From contig NZ_JANIOC010000017.1 in assembly GCF_024733565.1 (NCBI RefSeq), positions 27,818 to 91,817 on the forward strand: a DNA stretch of 64,000 bases. Direction: 5' to 3'. A program made the translations under genes and the position numbers. Under the pieces are notes generated by a model. That model worked only from the letters and a program-made list of their open reading frames with translations. It searched no databases and was not told where the DNA came from. The stretch is from Rossellomorea sp. SC111. Lineage in GTDB: Bacteria > Bacillota > Bacilli > Bacillales > Bacillaceae_B. Positions 17,236 through 25,868 of the stretch are shown piece by piece (within the stretch, counting starts at the first letter, position 1; the number at the start of each line of letters is the position of its first letter).

Positions 17236-17935
17236 CTTGATTACCTCCTTTATTCTGGATGGATTGTACAAACCTTTTCGTGATTTCCTGCGGCCTTGTG
17301 ATGGCCGAACCGACTACGACGGTGTGAGCCCCCATATCCAATGCCTGACACACTTCTTCCGGAGTCGAAATCCGCCCTTCGGCAAACACCGGAATCTTGA
17401 TGGTTTCAACCAATTTTTTCAATAACTTAAAATCAGGCTCACATTGCTGAGGCGAATACGGCGTGTATCCCGACATAGTGGTGCTGACACAGTCGACACC
17501 GAGCTCCACTGCGTTAACGGCTTCTTCATAGGTGGAAACATCCGCCATGATCGTTTGCCCTTTTGACTTCAGATACGTGATCAAGCTTTCCAGTGATTCA
17601 CCGTTCGGACGTGTTCTCGTCGTCGCATCAATGGCGATCATGTCCACCCCTGCTCCAATCAGTTCATCGGCTTCTTTCCTTGTAGCCGTTATGTAGACAT
17701 CACTTTCCGGGTAATCCCTCTTCACTAATCCAATGATCGGTAAATCCACGTACTGCTTGATGGTTTTAATATCAACCGCACTGTTTGCCCGGATCCCCGA
17801 AGCACCACCGACGTAAGCGGCTTTTGCCATTTTCCCCATTACATCCGCCCCGTGCAACGGTTCATGTTCAAGGGCCTGGCATGACACCACAAGCTTTCCC
17901 TTTAATTGTTCAAAAACGATTTCCTTGCTGATCAT
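17189..17935 (-). CDS. nanE: N-acetylmannosamine-6-phosphate 2-epimerase
   Basis: NanE converts ManNAc-6-P to GlcNAc-6-P, which enters amino-sugar metabolism. The TIM-barrel family motifs are clear: LVVSCQALEHEPLH, GGASGIRANS, PIIGLVKRDYPESDVYITAT, MIAIDATTRTRPNG, GVDCVSTTMSGYTPYS, and PVFAEGRISTPE with GAHTVVVGSAITRP. The basic C-terminal tail beyond ITKRFVQSIQNKGG overlaps the regulator gene. No sialic acid lyase or sialidase gene is next to it, so the ManNAc source is probably not sialic acid imported through this locus. Confidence 0.95.
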   Translation of the reverse strand: MISKEIVFEQLKGKLVVSCQALEHEPLHGADVMGKMAKAAYVGGASGIRANSAVDIKTIKQYVDLPIIGLVKRDYPESDVYITATRKEADELIGAGVDMIAIDATTRTRPNGESLESLITYLKSKGQTIMADVSTYEEAVNAVELGVDCVSTTMSGYTPYSPQQCEPDFKLLKKLVETIKIPVFAEGRISTPEEVCQALDMGAHTVVVGSAITRPQEITKRFVQSIQNKGGNQDAGTNGIKEQIRRVN

Positions 17936-17967
17936 CTTGTCTTCACCGTGCTTTCATTGAAATGCAG

Positions 17968-17988
17968 AAAGGGAGATAAACTCCCTTT
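17968..17988 (-). terminator. Intercistronic hairpin after the binding-protein gene
   Basis: AAAGGGAG / CTCCCTTT with a 5-nt loop lies between the solute-binding protein and nanE. There is no U-tract, so mRNA stabilisation or partial attenuation is more likely than full termination. Confidence 0.55.
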
Positions 17989-17999
17989 CCTCCATTCCC

Positions 18000-19316
18000 T
18001 TATTTAGATAGCGTTTCGTTCCATTTCATTTCAGCCTGATCCAATGCTTCGTCCACCGTCATATCCCCAAGCATTGCTGCATGAAGGGCTTCGTTCATCG
18101 CTGTACGTAACTCTTCAAAGTTGCTCATTGGCGGAATCAGTACTTCACTATCCTTTAATTGACCAGCCGATACGATACGGGCCTTATCAATTGGAGTCGC
18201 ATCCGCAGGCTCTTCACTGAAATACGGATCATCAAGAGCCGTTTCAATGGATGGAAGGATCGCTGTCTGTTTATCAAATTCAACCTGGTTCTCCGCATTC
18301 GTCAAGAAAATGGAGAAGTCCACTGCTGCCTGCTGATGCTCAGATTGCTTCGGCACCACGACGTTCATGGCCGCTACGTTTTTCTTGTTCGTCTCACCCG
18401 TGATGATTGGTGCGGTTCTTGTGGCTTTCAAAATATCAGGAGCATTCTCTTCTACAATCGTCAAGAATTGTGGGCCTGAAGGCAGGATCGCAATTTCACC
18501 CGCTTGATACAAATCGACCGCTTTAGAGTGCCCTTCTGTTAACACTTCACGTGGAATCAGGTCATTCTTGTAAAGGTTCACGAAGAAGTTAAAAGCTTCT
18601 TTTCCTTCTGCTGTGTTGAATGTCGCTTTCGTCATGTCCTCATTTGTTAAATCCACGCCCATCATGACCATTGTCTCCAGTAGATGACTCCCATCAAGGG
18701 CCGGGAAGAACGCGTATTTACCCGTTTTGTCTTTAATCGTTTTTGCCACATCTGTTAATTCTTCGAAAGTAGCCGGTGCTTTCTCTGGATCAAGTCCCGC
18801 TTCCTTAAAGATATCCGAGTTATACATCGTTACCTGAGAAGACAGATACCAAGGAATACCGAACGTCTTTCCGTCGAATGTGTTGGAAGACCAAATGTTC
18901 TCGAAATACTTACTCTTCACATCTTCCGGAACCATTTCATCCATATTGACTAATGCATCAAGCTCTGCAAGCTTCGCCGCGAACTGCGGGTTCAGGTTGG
19001 CTACATCGGGAGCCGTTTTTGAAGCGACGGCTGAAAGGATCTTCGTCTCCATATCACCCCAAGGAATGTCCACCCATTTCACTTTCACATTCGGGTTTTC
19101 TTTTTCAAAATCAGCAATGACTCCGTTTAAGTAATCATCGAAGGTTGGAGATAATTGCATCGTCCAGAATTCAATCTCTACCGGATCCTCTTTCGTTCCT
19201 TCTTTCTGTTCCCCTGAAGAGCTTGATTTGCTGCTGTTACAAGCAGCTGTAAATAGCATAGCAAACATCAACATAAGCGTTAATAGAAACTTTCCATTTT
19301 TAAACATCTCATTCAT
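18000..19316 (-). CDS. Sugar ABC transporter substrate-binding lipoprotein
   Basis: Extracellular binding protein of 438 residues. The signal peptide ends in a lipobox (LFTAAC, Cys about residue 26), followed by a Ser/Gly linker. The fold is that of family 1 sugar-binding proteins (VEIEFWTMQ at the start, FGIPWYLSSQVTMYNSDIFKEAG, and ALDQAEMKWNE at the end). The ATG at 19316 has AAGGGG 6 nt before it and overlaps the upstream esterase by 8 bp. It delivers the oligosaccharide to the two permeases at 13680-15455. Confidence 0.95.
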   Translation of the reverse strand: MNEMFKNGKFLLTLMLMFAMLFTAACNSSKSSSSGEQKEGTKEDPVEIEFWTMQLSPTFDDYLNGVIADFEKENPNVKVKWVDIPWGDMETKILSAVASKTAPDVANLNPQFAAKLAELDALVNMDEMVPEDVKSKYFENIWSSNTFDGKTFGIPWYLSSQVTMYNSDIFKEAGLDPEKAPATFEELTDVAKTIKDKTGKYAFFPALDGSHLLETMVMMGVDLTNEDMTKATFNTAEGKEAFNFFVNLYKNDLIPREVLTEGHSKAVDLYQAGEIAILPSGPQFLTIVEENAPDILKATRTAPIITGETNKKNVAAMNVVVPKQSEHQQAAVDFSIFLTNAENQVEFDKQTAILPSIETALDDPYFSEEPADATPIDKARIVSAGQLKDSEVLIPPMSNFEELRTAMNEALHAAMLGDMTVDEALDQAEMKWNETLSK

Positions 19317-20052
19317 CCCTTTCCCCTTTTGTATTCGTATGGATAAAATACTTCAATGCACGCGGCAGGTCCCTTCTCCAAAAATCCCAGAGGTGCTGGT
19401 CGTCTTCTTCGTAGTATGTAATAGTATCTGTGACGGCTTGAAGTAGGCTGTGCAGAGTCCGATTGAAAGATAAAATCGGCAATTTCTCGCCCGTTAGCGG
19501 GTAGGTAACAGACTCTTCCCCGATACCCACTACCTGATACACCCGCCAACTTACTTTTGGAAGATTGCGAATTTTCAACTCGTGCAATTCTGTATAAGCA
19601 CCTGATTGCAGTAGTAAGTGTGACCACGGTTCCGGTGAGTTACAAGCTATACTCATAGAGACCGCTGCACCAAGAGAATCCCCCAGCAACCCTGTTTTGC
19701 GAAGCTTCTTGCCATTACGGTTAAATCGGCCACGTATGTCCCCAAGAAGTTCTTCATTAAAGAATCGGACATAATTCTCGTGTTGCTTCCCCTTTGGATG
19801 ATAGAAATGATAGCGTTCTTCTGAACTGGACGGAGGTATGAGAACCAGTACCAGATGATGAGATTCCGAGTTTACGAGAATCGCATCTAGTGACGGGATG
19901 ATTTCTCCAAGCTCTGCATAGTCCATTCCATCTTGAACAAATAAAACATCGACTGTCTCTTCATGACCCCTTTTGTACTCATGGATGTAGTATCGTTGAT
20001 CACGGCGTAGATACCGGCTGGTAATCACGCATTCTTCCAAGCTTGCTTTCAA
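19309..20052 (-). CDS. Alpha/beta-hydrolase esterase (putative esterase/Fes type)
   Basis: A 247-residue protein without signal peptide. The nucleophile elbow is GLLGDSLGAAVSMSIA, in the GxSxG context, preceded by family strands VDVLFVQDGMDYAELG and LVLVLIPPS. HLWDFWRRDLPRALKYFI near the end supplies the likely catalytic His. The start TTG at 20052 has GGGGGAG 10 nt before it; a TTG 24 bp upstream lacks an RBS. It is the first gene of the glycan operon, so it may remove acyl groups from the imported sugar. Confidence 0.8.
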   Translation of the reverse strand: MKASLEECVITSRYLRRDQRYYIHEYKRGHEETVDVLFVQDGMDYAELGEIIPSLDAILVNSESHHLVLVLIPPSSSEERYHFYHPKGKQHENYVRFFNEELLGDIRGRFNRNGKKLRKTGLLGDSLGAAVSMSIACNSPEPWSHLLLQSGAYTELHELKIRNLPKVSWRVYQVVGIGEESVTYPLTGEKLPILSFNRTLHSLLQAVTDTITYYEEDDQHLWDFWRRDLPRALKYFIHTNTKGERDE

Positions 20053-20111
20053 TGACCGTATTCTCCCCCTTTCCAAGAGTAGGTTCCCCTATTAGGTTCT
20101 ATCCTAGCATA

Positions 20112-20125
20112 TGAAAGCGCTTTTG
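20112..20125. promoter_or_regulatory. Catabolite-responsive element (cre) before the glycan operon
   Basis: TGAAAGCGCTTTTG matches the CcpA cre consensus closely (centre GCGC perfectly palindromic). It lies about 60 bp upstream of the esterase start, where CcpA binding would repress the operon when preferred sugars are present. The rest of 20077-20435 holds only AT-rich DNA and short imperfect inverted repeats, no gene. Confidence 0.75.
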
Positions 20126-20435
20126 TGAATATGTTCTCCATTTTTTATTTTTTTGGTGGATTATTGCTCCAAACTAATTAAGGGGGAAACCCCTCTTCCT
20201 TTTAAACCAATTCAAAAGATTAAGGACGAAAGCTATTTCCCCAGCTTTCCAATCACTAATTGATCTTTTAAACTTTCTCACTAATAACCCTATTAACTTA
20301 TCAATTGTCTATCTTATGACCTTTTTTTGCCTTTTGAAAAGCAATCCAGGCACGCTCCTCACCAACCACCTTCTAAAATCGCCTCCCATAAGGTAAAATA
20401 ATGACATGATCCAGAACGAACAAGGAGGATTTTGA

Positions 20436-21425
20436 TTGATCACAATCAAGGAAGTGGCCAGAAGAGCCCAAGTATCAAGCGCAACCGTATCCAGGATGTT
20501 GAATGATTCCGGGTATGTAAGTGAAGAGGCACGAGATCGAATTCTGAAAGTAATAGAAGAAACAGGATATGTTCCGAGTGAGAATGCGAAGTCGCTGCGG
20601 ACGAAGAAAACGAAGGTGATCGGGGTCATCCTGCCGAAGCTCGGTTCAGAAACGACGAGCCGGATGGTGAATGGGCTGGACCAGATCCTTGCCGAGAAGG
20701 GTTATCAGATTTTACTCGCCAACACCAATTTAAATGCTTCTAAAGAGATCGAGTTTATCAGACTGCTAAAAAGCAGGGATGTTGAAGGCATCGTCCTTTC
20801 GGCTACGAATACGAGCGGACCATTGATGGAGGAAATTCAAAAGTTGAAGATTCCGGTAGTGGTCGTTGGTCAGGACCTCCCCGATACGCCTTCCGTTGCC
20901 TTTAATGAGATGATGGCGTCGAAGGACATGATCGAATACTTCATCGAAAAGAAACATGAGAAGATTGCTTTCATCGGAGTGAGCGAATCGGACAGGGCAG
21001 TAGGATTGTTAAGAAAACAAGGCTACTTGTCAGCGATGGAAGAGCATGGACTCAGGATCGAGGAGCATTGGATTCAAACGGCTGTTTTCGATGTGGAGTC
21101 CGGTTATCAGGCGATGAAGAACATCATGGAAGATTCCAAACAGCACCCCACAGCCGTATTTGCTGTGACGGACAGGCTTGCCATCGGTGCCATGAACTAT
21201 ATCAAACAGGCGGGTTTGCGGATACCTGAAGACATTGCCTTGGCTGGAGTAGGAGCTTCCGAACTCTCTCAATATGTCACTCCCTCCCTCACCACCGTTG
21301 ATTTCCATTACCATAAAGCAGGACAGGAAGCAGCCAATATGATCCTGGCTCAAATCAACCATGAGAACATACCGAACGATAAAATGGTATTAGACTATAG
21401 ACTAGTAAAAAAAGATAGTGTATAA
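20436..21425 (+). CDS. LacI-family regulator of the sucrose operon
   Basis: Repressor of 329 residues. The N-terminal helix-turn-helix and hinge are typical (TIKEVARRAQVSSATVSRMLNDSG, then ETGYVPSENAKSLRTKKT), followed by a periplasmic-binding-type sensor domain (VIGVILPKLGSETTSRMVNGLDQI, AIGAMNYIKQAGLRIPEDIALAGVG). Translation starts at TTG (20436) after AAGGAGGAT. It precedes the sucrose PTS and hydrolase genes and three perfect LacI-type palindromes, so it most likely represses them and responds to sucrose or a phosphorylated derivative. Confidence 0.92.
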   Translation: MITIKEVARRAQVSSATVSRMLNDSGYVSEEARDRILKVIEETGYVPSENAKSLRTKKTKVIGVILPKLGSETTSRMVNGLDQILAEKGYQILLANTNLNASKEIEFIRLLKSRDVEGIVLSATNTSGPLMEEIQKLKIPVVVVGQDLPDTPSVAFNEMMASKDMIEYFIEKKHEKIAFIGVSESDRAVGLLRKQGYLSAMEEHGLRIEEHWIQTAVFDVESGYQAMKNIMEDSKQHPTAVFAVTDRLAIGAMNYIKQAGLRIPEDIALAGVGASELSQYVTPSLTTVDFHYHKAGQEAANMILAQINHENIPNDKMVLDYRLVKKDSV

Positions 21426-21428
21426 TTT

Positions 21429-21557
21429 TGTGTAATCGATTACACAACGTTTTTTTGGTACGTATGTAATCGATTACACAACGTGTTTATTCATTTCCAT
21501 GGTATCGGCATCAATCAGCTGATACTATTAATTTTCTGAGATATGTAATCGATTACA
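21429..21557. promoter_or_regulatory. Three TGTAATCGATTACA operators upstream of sacP
   Basis: The 14-bp palindrome TGTAATCGATTACA occurs at 21431-21444, 21465-21478 and 21544-21557. The first two are 34 bp apart, the last 79 bp further, suiting DNA looping by a LacI-type tetramer or two dimers. The first copy extends to TTGTGTAATCGATTACACAA and is followed by CGTTTTTTT, so it may double as the terminator of the repressor gene. Confidence 0.9.
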
Positions 21558-21579
21558 CACAAAAGAAGGAGGAGAAATC

Positions 21580-22983
21580 ATGTCTGATAACAGAAAGATT
21601 GCAGAAGACATTCTATCAGGTGTCGGCGGTGAAGAGAACATCCTTTCCGTTGCCCATTGCGCCACCCGTTTACGAATCATGGTAAAAGATAAAGAGAAAA
21701 TCGACCAAGCTGCCATTGAAAATACGGAAAAAGTAAAGGGAGCATTTTTCAACTCCGGTCAATATCAAATTATATTAGGAACCGGCACGGTTAATCGCAT
21801 TTATGAAGAAGTGAGGCAATTAGGTGTTGCAGGTTCCTCAAAGGCTGACCAATCGAAAGAAGCCGTCAAAAGCGGAAACGCTTTTCAACGTGCCATTCGT
21901 ACATTCGGGGATGTATTTGTACCGATTATACCTGTCCTTGTCGCAACCGGTCTGTTCATGGGATTGCGTGGCCTCGTACTACAAGAACAGATTTTAGCCT
22001 TCTTTGGCATGACGCCGGATGATATATCACAGAATTTCATTTTATTCACTCAGATCCTTACAGACACTGCATTCATCTTCTTACCTGCACTCGTCGCCTG
22101 GTCGACCTTCAGAGTATTCGGCGGGACACCGATCGTCGGAATGGTCCTTGGGCTGATGCTTGTGAGTCCATCACTGCCAAATGCCTGGGGTGTTGCCGGA
22201 GGGGATGTACAGCCACTTGAGTTTCTCGGCTTCATTCCTGTAGTCGGGTATCAGGGATCCGTCCTTCCCGCTTTCATCGCAGGTATTATTGGGGCAAAGC
22301 TTGAGAGACAGATACGCAAACGGACCCCGGAAGCACTGGATTTAATCATTACACCGTTTCTTACATTATTGATCATGATCACTCTAGCATTATTCGTGAT
22401 CGGACCTATATTCCATAGTCTGGAGAATGTGATCCTTGATGGAACAGTGGCAGTTCTGGAATGGCCTTTTGGCATTAGCGGACTTATCATTGGCGGAATC
22501 AACCAGATTATCGTTGTTACCGGGATTCACCACATCTTTAATCTCCTGGAAATTCAGCTTCTTGCCAAATTCGGAAACAATCCCTATAATGCGATCATCA
22601 CCTGCTCGATTGCAGCACAGGGCGGCGCAGCTTTGGCAGTTGGATTAAAGACCAAATCCAAAAAACTGAAAGCTTTGGCTCTACCTTCTTCCCTCTCAGC
22701 ATTCTTAGGGATCACGGAGCCGGCTATCTTCGGAGTCAATCTCCGTTACGGAAAACCATTCATCATGGGACTCATCGGCGGTGCGGCCGGCGGTTTCATT
22801 GCTTCTCTCATGGGATTGAAGGCAACAGGTATGGCCATTACCGTTATTCCTGGTATGTTGTTATATCTAAACGGGCAAATCCTTCAATATCTATTCATTA
22901 ACATTGTCGCTATCGGAGTAGCCTTCGCCCTTACCTGGATGTTCGGGTATTCGGATAAGAAAAATCTCGAAACGGACAAATAA
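21580..22983 (+). CDS. sacP: Sucrose-type PTS EIIBC component
   Basis: Membrane permease of 467 residues that imports and phosphorylates sucrose. Residues 1-85 are the EIIB domain, with the phosphorylated Cys in SVAHCATRLRIMV. The EIIC domain begins about residue 105 (FGDVFVPIIPVLVATGLFMGLRG) and contains the GITEPAIFGVNLRYGKPF motif of the glucose-sucrose-lactose superfamily. There is no EIIA domain, so EIIA from the glucose system is probably used, as in B. subtilis. RBS AGAAGGAGGAG precedes the ATG, right after the third operator. Confidence 0.93.
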   Translation: MSDNRKIAEDILSGVGGEENILSVAHCATRLRIMVKDKEKIDQAAIENTEKVKGAFFNSGQYQIILGTGTVNRIYEEVRQLGVAGSSKADQSKEAVKSGNAFQRAIRTFGDVFVPIIPVLVATGLFMGLRGLVLQEQILAFFGMTPDDISQNFILFTQILTDTAFIFLPALVAWSTFRVFGGTPIVGMVLGLMLVSPSLPNAWGVAGGDVQPLEFLGFIPVVGYQGSVLPAFIAGIIGAKLERQIRKRTPEALDLIITPFLTLLIMITLALFVIGPIFHSLENVILDGTVAVLEWPFGISGLIIGGINQIIVVTGIHHIFNLLEIQLLAKFGNNPYNAIITCSIAAQGGAALAVGLKTKSKKLKALALPSSLSAFLGITEPAIFGVNLRYGKPFIMGLIGGAAGGFIASLMGLKATGMAITVIPGMLLYLNGQILQYLFINIVAIGVAFALTWMFGYSDKKNLETDK

Positions 22984-23010
22984 GCAGGTGAATGGTCCTC
23001 ACCTGCTTTT
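22983..23010 (+). terminator. Hairpin between sacP and sacA
   Basis: AGCAGGTGA / TCACCTGCT with a 7-nt loop is followed by TTTCTT. It may partly terminate transcription, giving less sacA message, or merely stabilise sacP mRNA. Confidence 0.7.
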
Positions 23011-23055
23011 CTTCCATACGCGTAAAGAACCCTACACGAAAGGATTTATTCCACA

Positions 23056-24546
23056 ATGACAAAATATACCGAACCGAAATATAGAACCCTCCACGAAGCA
23101 GAAGCAAATGAGGTGGAAATCCTTATAGAAAAAGTGGTAGCATCCATTTGGAAACCCGCTTTCCATATTCACCCGGAGCATGGTCTCTTAAATGATCCAA
23201 ATGGCCTCGCCTACTTCAATGGTGCATATCATGTCTTTTACCAGTGGTTTCCGTTCGGAGCATACCACGGGATGAAGCACTGGGCCCATGTGAAATCCAC
23301 TAATCTTGTGGATTGGGAACGGCTGCCAACTGCCCTGGTCCCGACGGAGGATTATGAGTCACATGGTGCCTATTCCGGAGCTTCCATGGAAGTGGACGGG
23401 AAGTTGTACCTTTACTATACAGGGAACATAAAATACGGCGCAGAAGAACGATCCGCCAATCAATGTCTTGCCATCATGGAAAAGGATGGACAAGTCCGGA
23501 AATATGATAGAAACCCGATCATTGAGGGTGTTCCTGCTGGATACACCGGTCATGTCCGTGACCCCAAAGTGTTTAAAAAAGGGAACATGTATTACATGCT
23601 GCTCGGGGCACAGCGCGAAGATAAAACCGGAGCGATCATTGTATATGAATCGAAGGATGCCCTAGACTGGTCGTTCAAGGGAGAGTTGAAATTGGACCTG
23701 GATTTACCGGAATCCTGTTATATGCTGGAGTGCCCTGATTATTTTGAAATCAAGGGTCAAGACGTTCTCATTGTCTCCCCTCAAGGGCTGGAGGCGAAAC
23801 AGCACGACTATCAAAATCTTTACAATGTGATATACGCACTTGGTAAACTCGACATCGAGAACCTTACATTCGACGTGACCGATTATCAGGAATTGGACAA
23901 GGGCTTTGATTTTTATGCTCCTCAAACATTCGAAGGAAAAAGCCATGAACGGTTAATGTTCGGCTGGGCCGGTATGGCCGAAGTTGAATATCCCACCGAC
24001 AAACAGGATTGGGCCCACTGCCTTACACTTCCCAGGGAGCTTGATATCGTGAACGGTCATCTCGTTCAAAAGCCGGCTACTGAATTAAAGCCGCTTCGAA
24101 GCAAGTCACATTCAGGAAGCCTGACGTTGGATACAGGCTCAGCCAATCTCTATTCCGGTTTCCGTTCATTTGAGTTGGAAGCTTCCATCGAATCCCGTGG
24201 ATCAGACTCTTTCGGGCTGGAACTCTTCTCATCGGAAACAGAGGGACTTGTCTTAGCATTTGATCGTTCGAACCAAACGGTGACGTTGAATCGCGAGAAT
24301 TTCCATGCCTCATTTGATAAGGAAAATGGTCTGGTGCGAAGTGCTGAGCTCAGCATCGGGGACAGCGTTAAAGTACAGGTATTCGGTGACCGGAGCATCG
24401 CCGAAATTTTTATCAATGACGGTGAGGTTGTCTTTACAACTAGGGTCTTCCCCAAGAAGCAATCAACCGGAGTCAACCTGTTCACGGATAAAGAACTAAC
24501 CTGTAACTATACTATCCATCAACTGAAGAGTACGAACTCACTTTAG
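23056..24546 (+). CDS. sacA: Sucrose-6-phosphate hydrolase (GH32)
   Basis: Cytosolic enzyme of 496 residues that cleaves sucrose 6-phosphate to glucose 6-phosphate and fructose. GH32 motifs are in order: HPEHGLLNDPNGLAYF with the nucleophile Asp in NDPNG, FYQWFPFG, SGASMEVDG, GHVRDPKVFK (RDP motif), and MLECPDYFEI with the acid/base Glu in the EC motif. The C-terminal beta-sandwich follows (SVKVQVFGDRSIAEIFINDG). It shares control with sacP; the fructose formed can be used by the fructokinase at 34368-35228. Confidence 0.95.
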   Translation: MTKYTEPKYRTLHEAEANEVEILIEKVVASIWKPAFHIHPEHGLLNDPNGLAYFNGAYHVFYQWFPFGAYHGMKHWAHVKSTNLVDWERLPTALVPTEDYESHGAYSGASMEVDGKLYLYYTGNIKYGAEERSANQCLAIMEKDGQVRKYDRNPIIEGVPAGYTGHVRDPKVFKKGNMYYMLLGAQREDKTGAIIVYESKDALDWSFKGELKLDLDLPESCYMLECPDYFEIKGQDVLIVSPQGLEAKQHDYQNLYNVIYALGKLDIENLTFDVTDYQELDKGFDFYAPQTFEGKSHERLMFGWAGMAEVEYPTDKQDWAHCLTLPRELDIVNGHLVQKPATELKPLRSKSHSGSLTLDTGSANLYSGFRSFELEASIESRGSDSFGLELFSSETEGLVLAFDRSNQTVTLNRENFHASFDKENGLVRSAELSIGDSVKVQVFGDRSIAEIFINDGEVVFTTRVFPKKQSTGVNLFTDKELTCNYTIHQLKSTNSL

Positions 24547-24548
24547 AT

Positions 24549-24594
24549 AAAGGTCCGTCCCTCACCGCTTTAAAGCAAAGAGGGACGGACCTTT
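24549..24594. terminator. Long hairpin at the end of the sucrose operon
   Basis: A perfect 15-bp stem AAAGGTCCGTCCCTC / GAGGGACGGACCTTT with a 16-nt loop follows the sacA stop. It carries the GGGACGG motif seen in other intergenic repeats of the window. The U-tract on plus is weak; on the minus strand it could stop read-through past glxK. Confidence 0.75.
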
Positions 24595-24676
24595 CAATTT
24601 GACCCGGAACTTAGTGTCAGGCACTTATATTTCCTCATCCAATAGATAGAAGAAGATCATAAGGCGAACTCCCACA

Positions 24677-25804
24677 TCATTTCTTCAATAACCGCACAAC
24701 CTGCTCCACCGTCACCCGGATCTGCTCACTCGTGACCTCTCTCCTCAACGCTTCCTCCAACGACCGGCACTCAGTCTGAATCGAAAACACCGCATCCAGA
24801 TACTGATTCACCTCAGCCAAATCCGTATCGATCCGCCCCGCAATCCCGATCACAGTCTTACCGTGTTTCTTCGCAAGTCGCGCAACCCCAACAGGCACTT
24901 TCCCCATCAATGATTGCTGATCGAGACTTCCTTCACCGGTAAAAACAATATCCGCCTGCTTCACTTTTTCTTCTAATCCGGTAAGCTCCATCACCGTGTC
25001 CACCCCAGATTGAAGAACACCGTTTAAAGCAGCGACGATACTTCCACCGAGACCCCCGGCAGCTCCTGATCCTGCTACCTTTTGAACGTCAACTCCATAT
25101 CCTTCTTTAAAAAGGGAAGCGAGCCTCACCAAACCGGCATCAAGTTCAAGGATCCCTTCAGATGTGGCCCCCTTCTGCCTACCAAAAATATGAGCAGCAC
25201 CTCTCTCTCCATAGAATGGATTCGTGACGTCACTCGCAATCGTAAACGTGCATTCCTCCAGTCCGGCTAACCGCTCACCATCTGAAAATGAAGCCGTCTT
25301 AAGCAATGGATTCCCTTCCACTCCAAGCTCTGCTCCGTCCCCATCATAAAACGTCCATCCCAAAGCCTCCAGCATACCGGTCCCACCGTCATTCGTGGCA
25401 CTCCCGCCAAGTGAAATAACGATATTGCGATATCCATTCAGGACGGCGTCCTTAATCTGCTCACCAAGTCCATACGTATTCGCCTTCATCGGATCCCGCT
25501 TCTCAAACGGTACCAGGGGGAGTCCGCTGCTGCGTGCACTCTCAATAAACGCCGTGTCCCCGTTCAGAACAACATATCTGGCAGTAACAAGATTCATTAA
25601 CGGATCACGCACCCGGACTTCCTTCTCTTCCCCATCAAGGCAAGTGAGCAGGGCATCCAGGGTCCCCTCTCCACCATCCGCCATAGGTGAGTTCTCCACA
25701 TGAGCGGATGGCCAGGCAGATAGGATCCCCTTCCGAGCCGCTTCCCCCACTTCAAAAGCAGACAATGAATCCTTATAAGAATCCGATGCTATTAAAACAT
25801 TCAT
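24677..25804 (-). CDS. glxK: Glycerate kinase (GlxK/GarK family)
   Basis: A 375-residue kinase phosphorylating D-glycerate. Family motifs: IASDSYKDSLSAFEVGEAARKG at the start, ENSPMADGGEGTLDALL, ISLGGSATNDGGTGMLEALGW, GSGAAGGLGGSIVAALNG and DIVFTGEGSLDQQSLMGKVP. It is last in the operon with a glycoside phosphorylase and an MngB-like hydrolase, both of which would release glycerate from hexosyl-glycerate. Its product enters lower glycolysis. Confidence 0.95.
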   Translation of the reverse strand: MNVLIASDSYKDSLSAFEVGEAARKGILSAWPSAHVENSPMADGGEGTLDALLTCLDGEEKEVRVRDPLMNLVTARYVVLNGDTAFIESARSSGLPLVPFEKRDPMKANTYGLGEQIKDAVLNGYRNIVISLGGSATNDGGTGMLEALGWTFYDGDGAELGVEGNPLLKTASFSDGERLAGLEECTFTIASDVTNPFYGERGAAHIFGRQKGATSEGILELDAGLVRLASLFKEGYGVDVQKVAGSGAAGGLGGSIVAALNGVLQSGVDTVMELTGLEEKVKQADIVFTGEGSLDQQSLMGKVPVGVARLAKKHGKTVIGIAGRIDTDLAEVNQYLDAVFSIQTECRSLEEALRREVTSEQIRVTVEQVVRLLKK

Positions 25805-25823
25805 CTCCTACACGCTCCTATAA

Positions 25824-25856
25824 AAAGATGCCAGAAGCCTAACTCAGCGACTGGCA
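25824..25856 (-). terminator. Hairpin between the GH13_18 gene and glxK
   Basis: On the minus strand GTGCCAG and CTGGCA pair around about 16 nt, then TTTTTA follows. It has the form of a partial terminator inside the operon and includes the TGCCAG/CTGGCA motif of a dispersed repeat. Confidence 0.6.
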
Positions 25857-25868
25857 CCTTATATTCAT

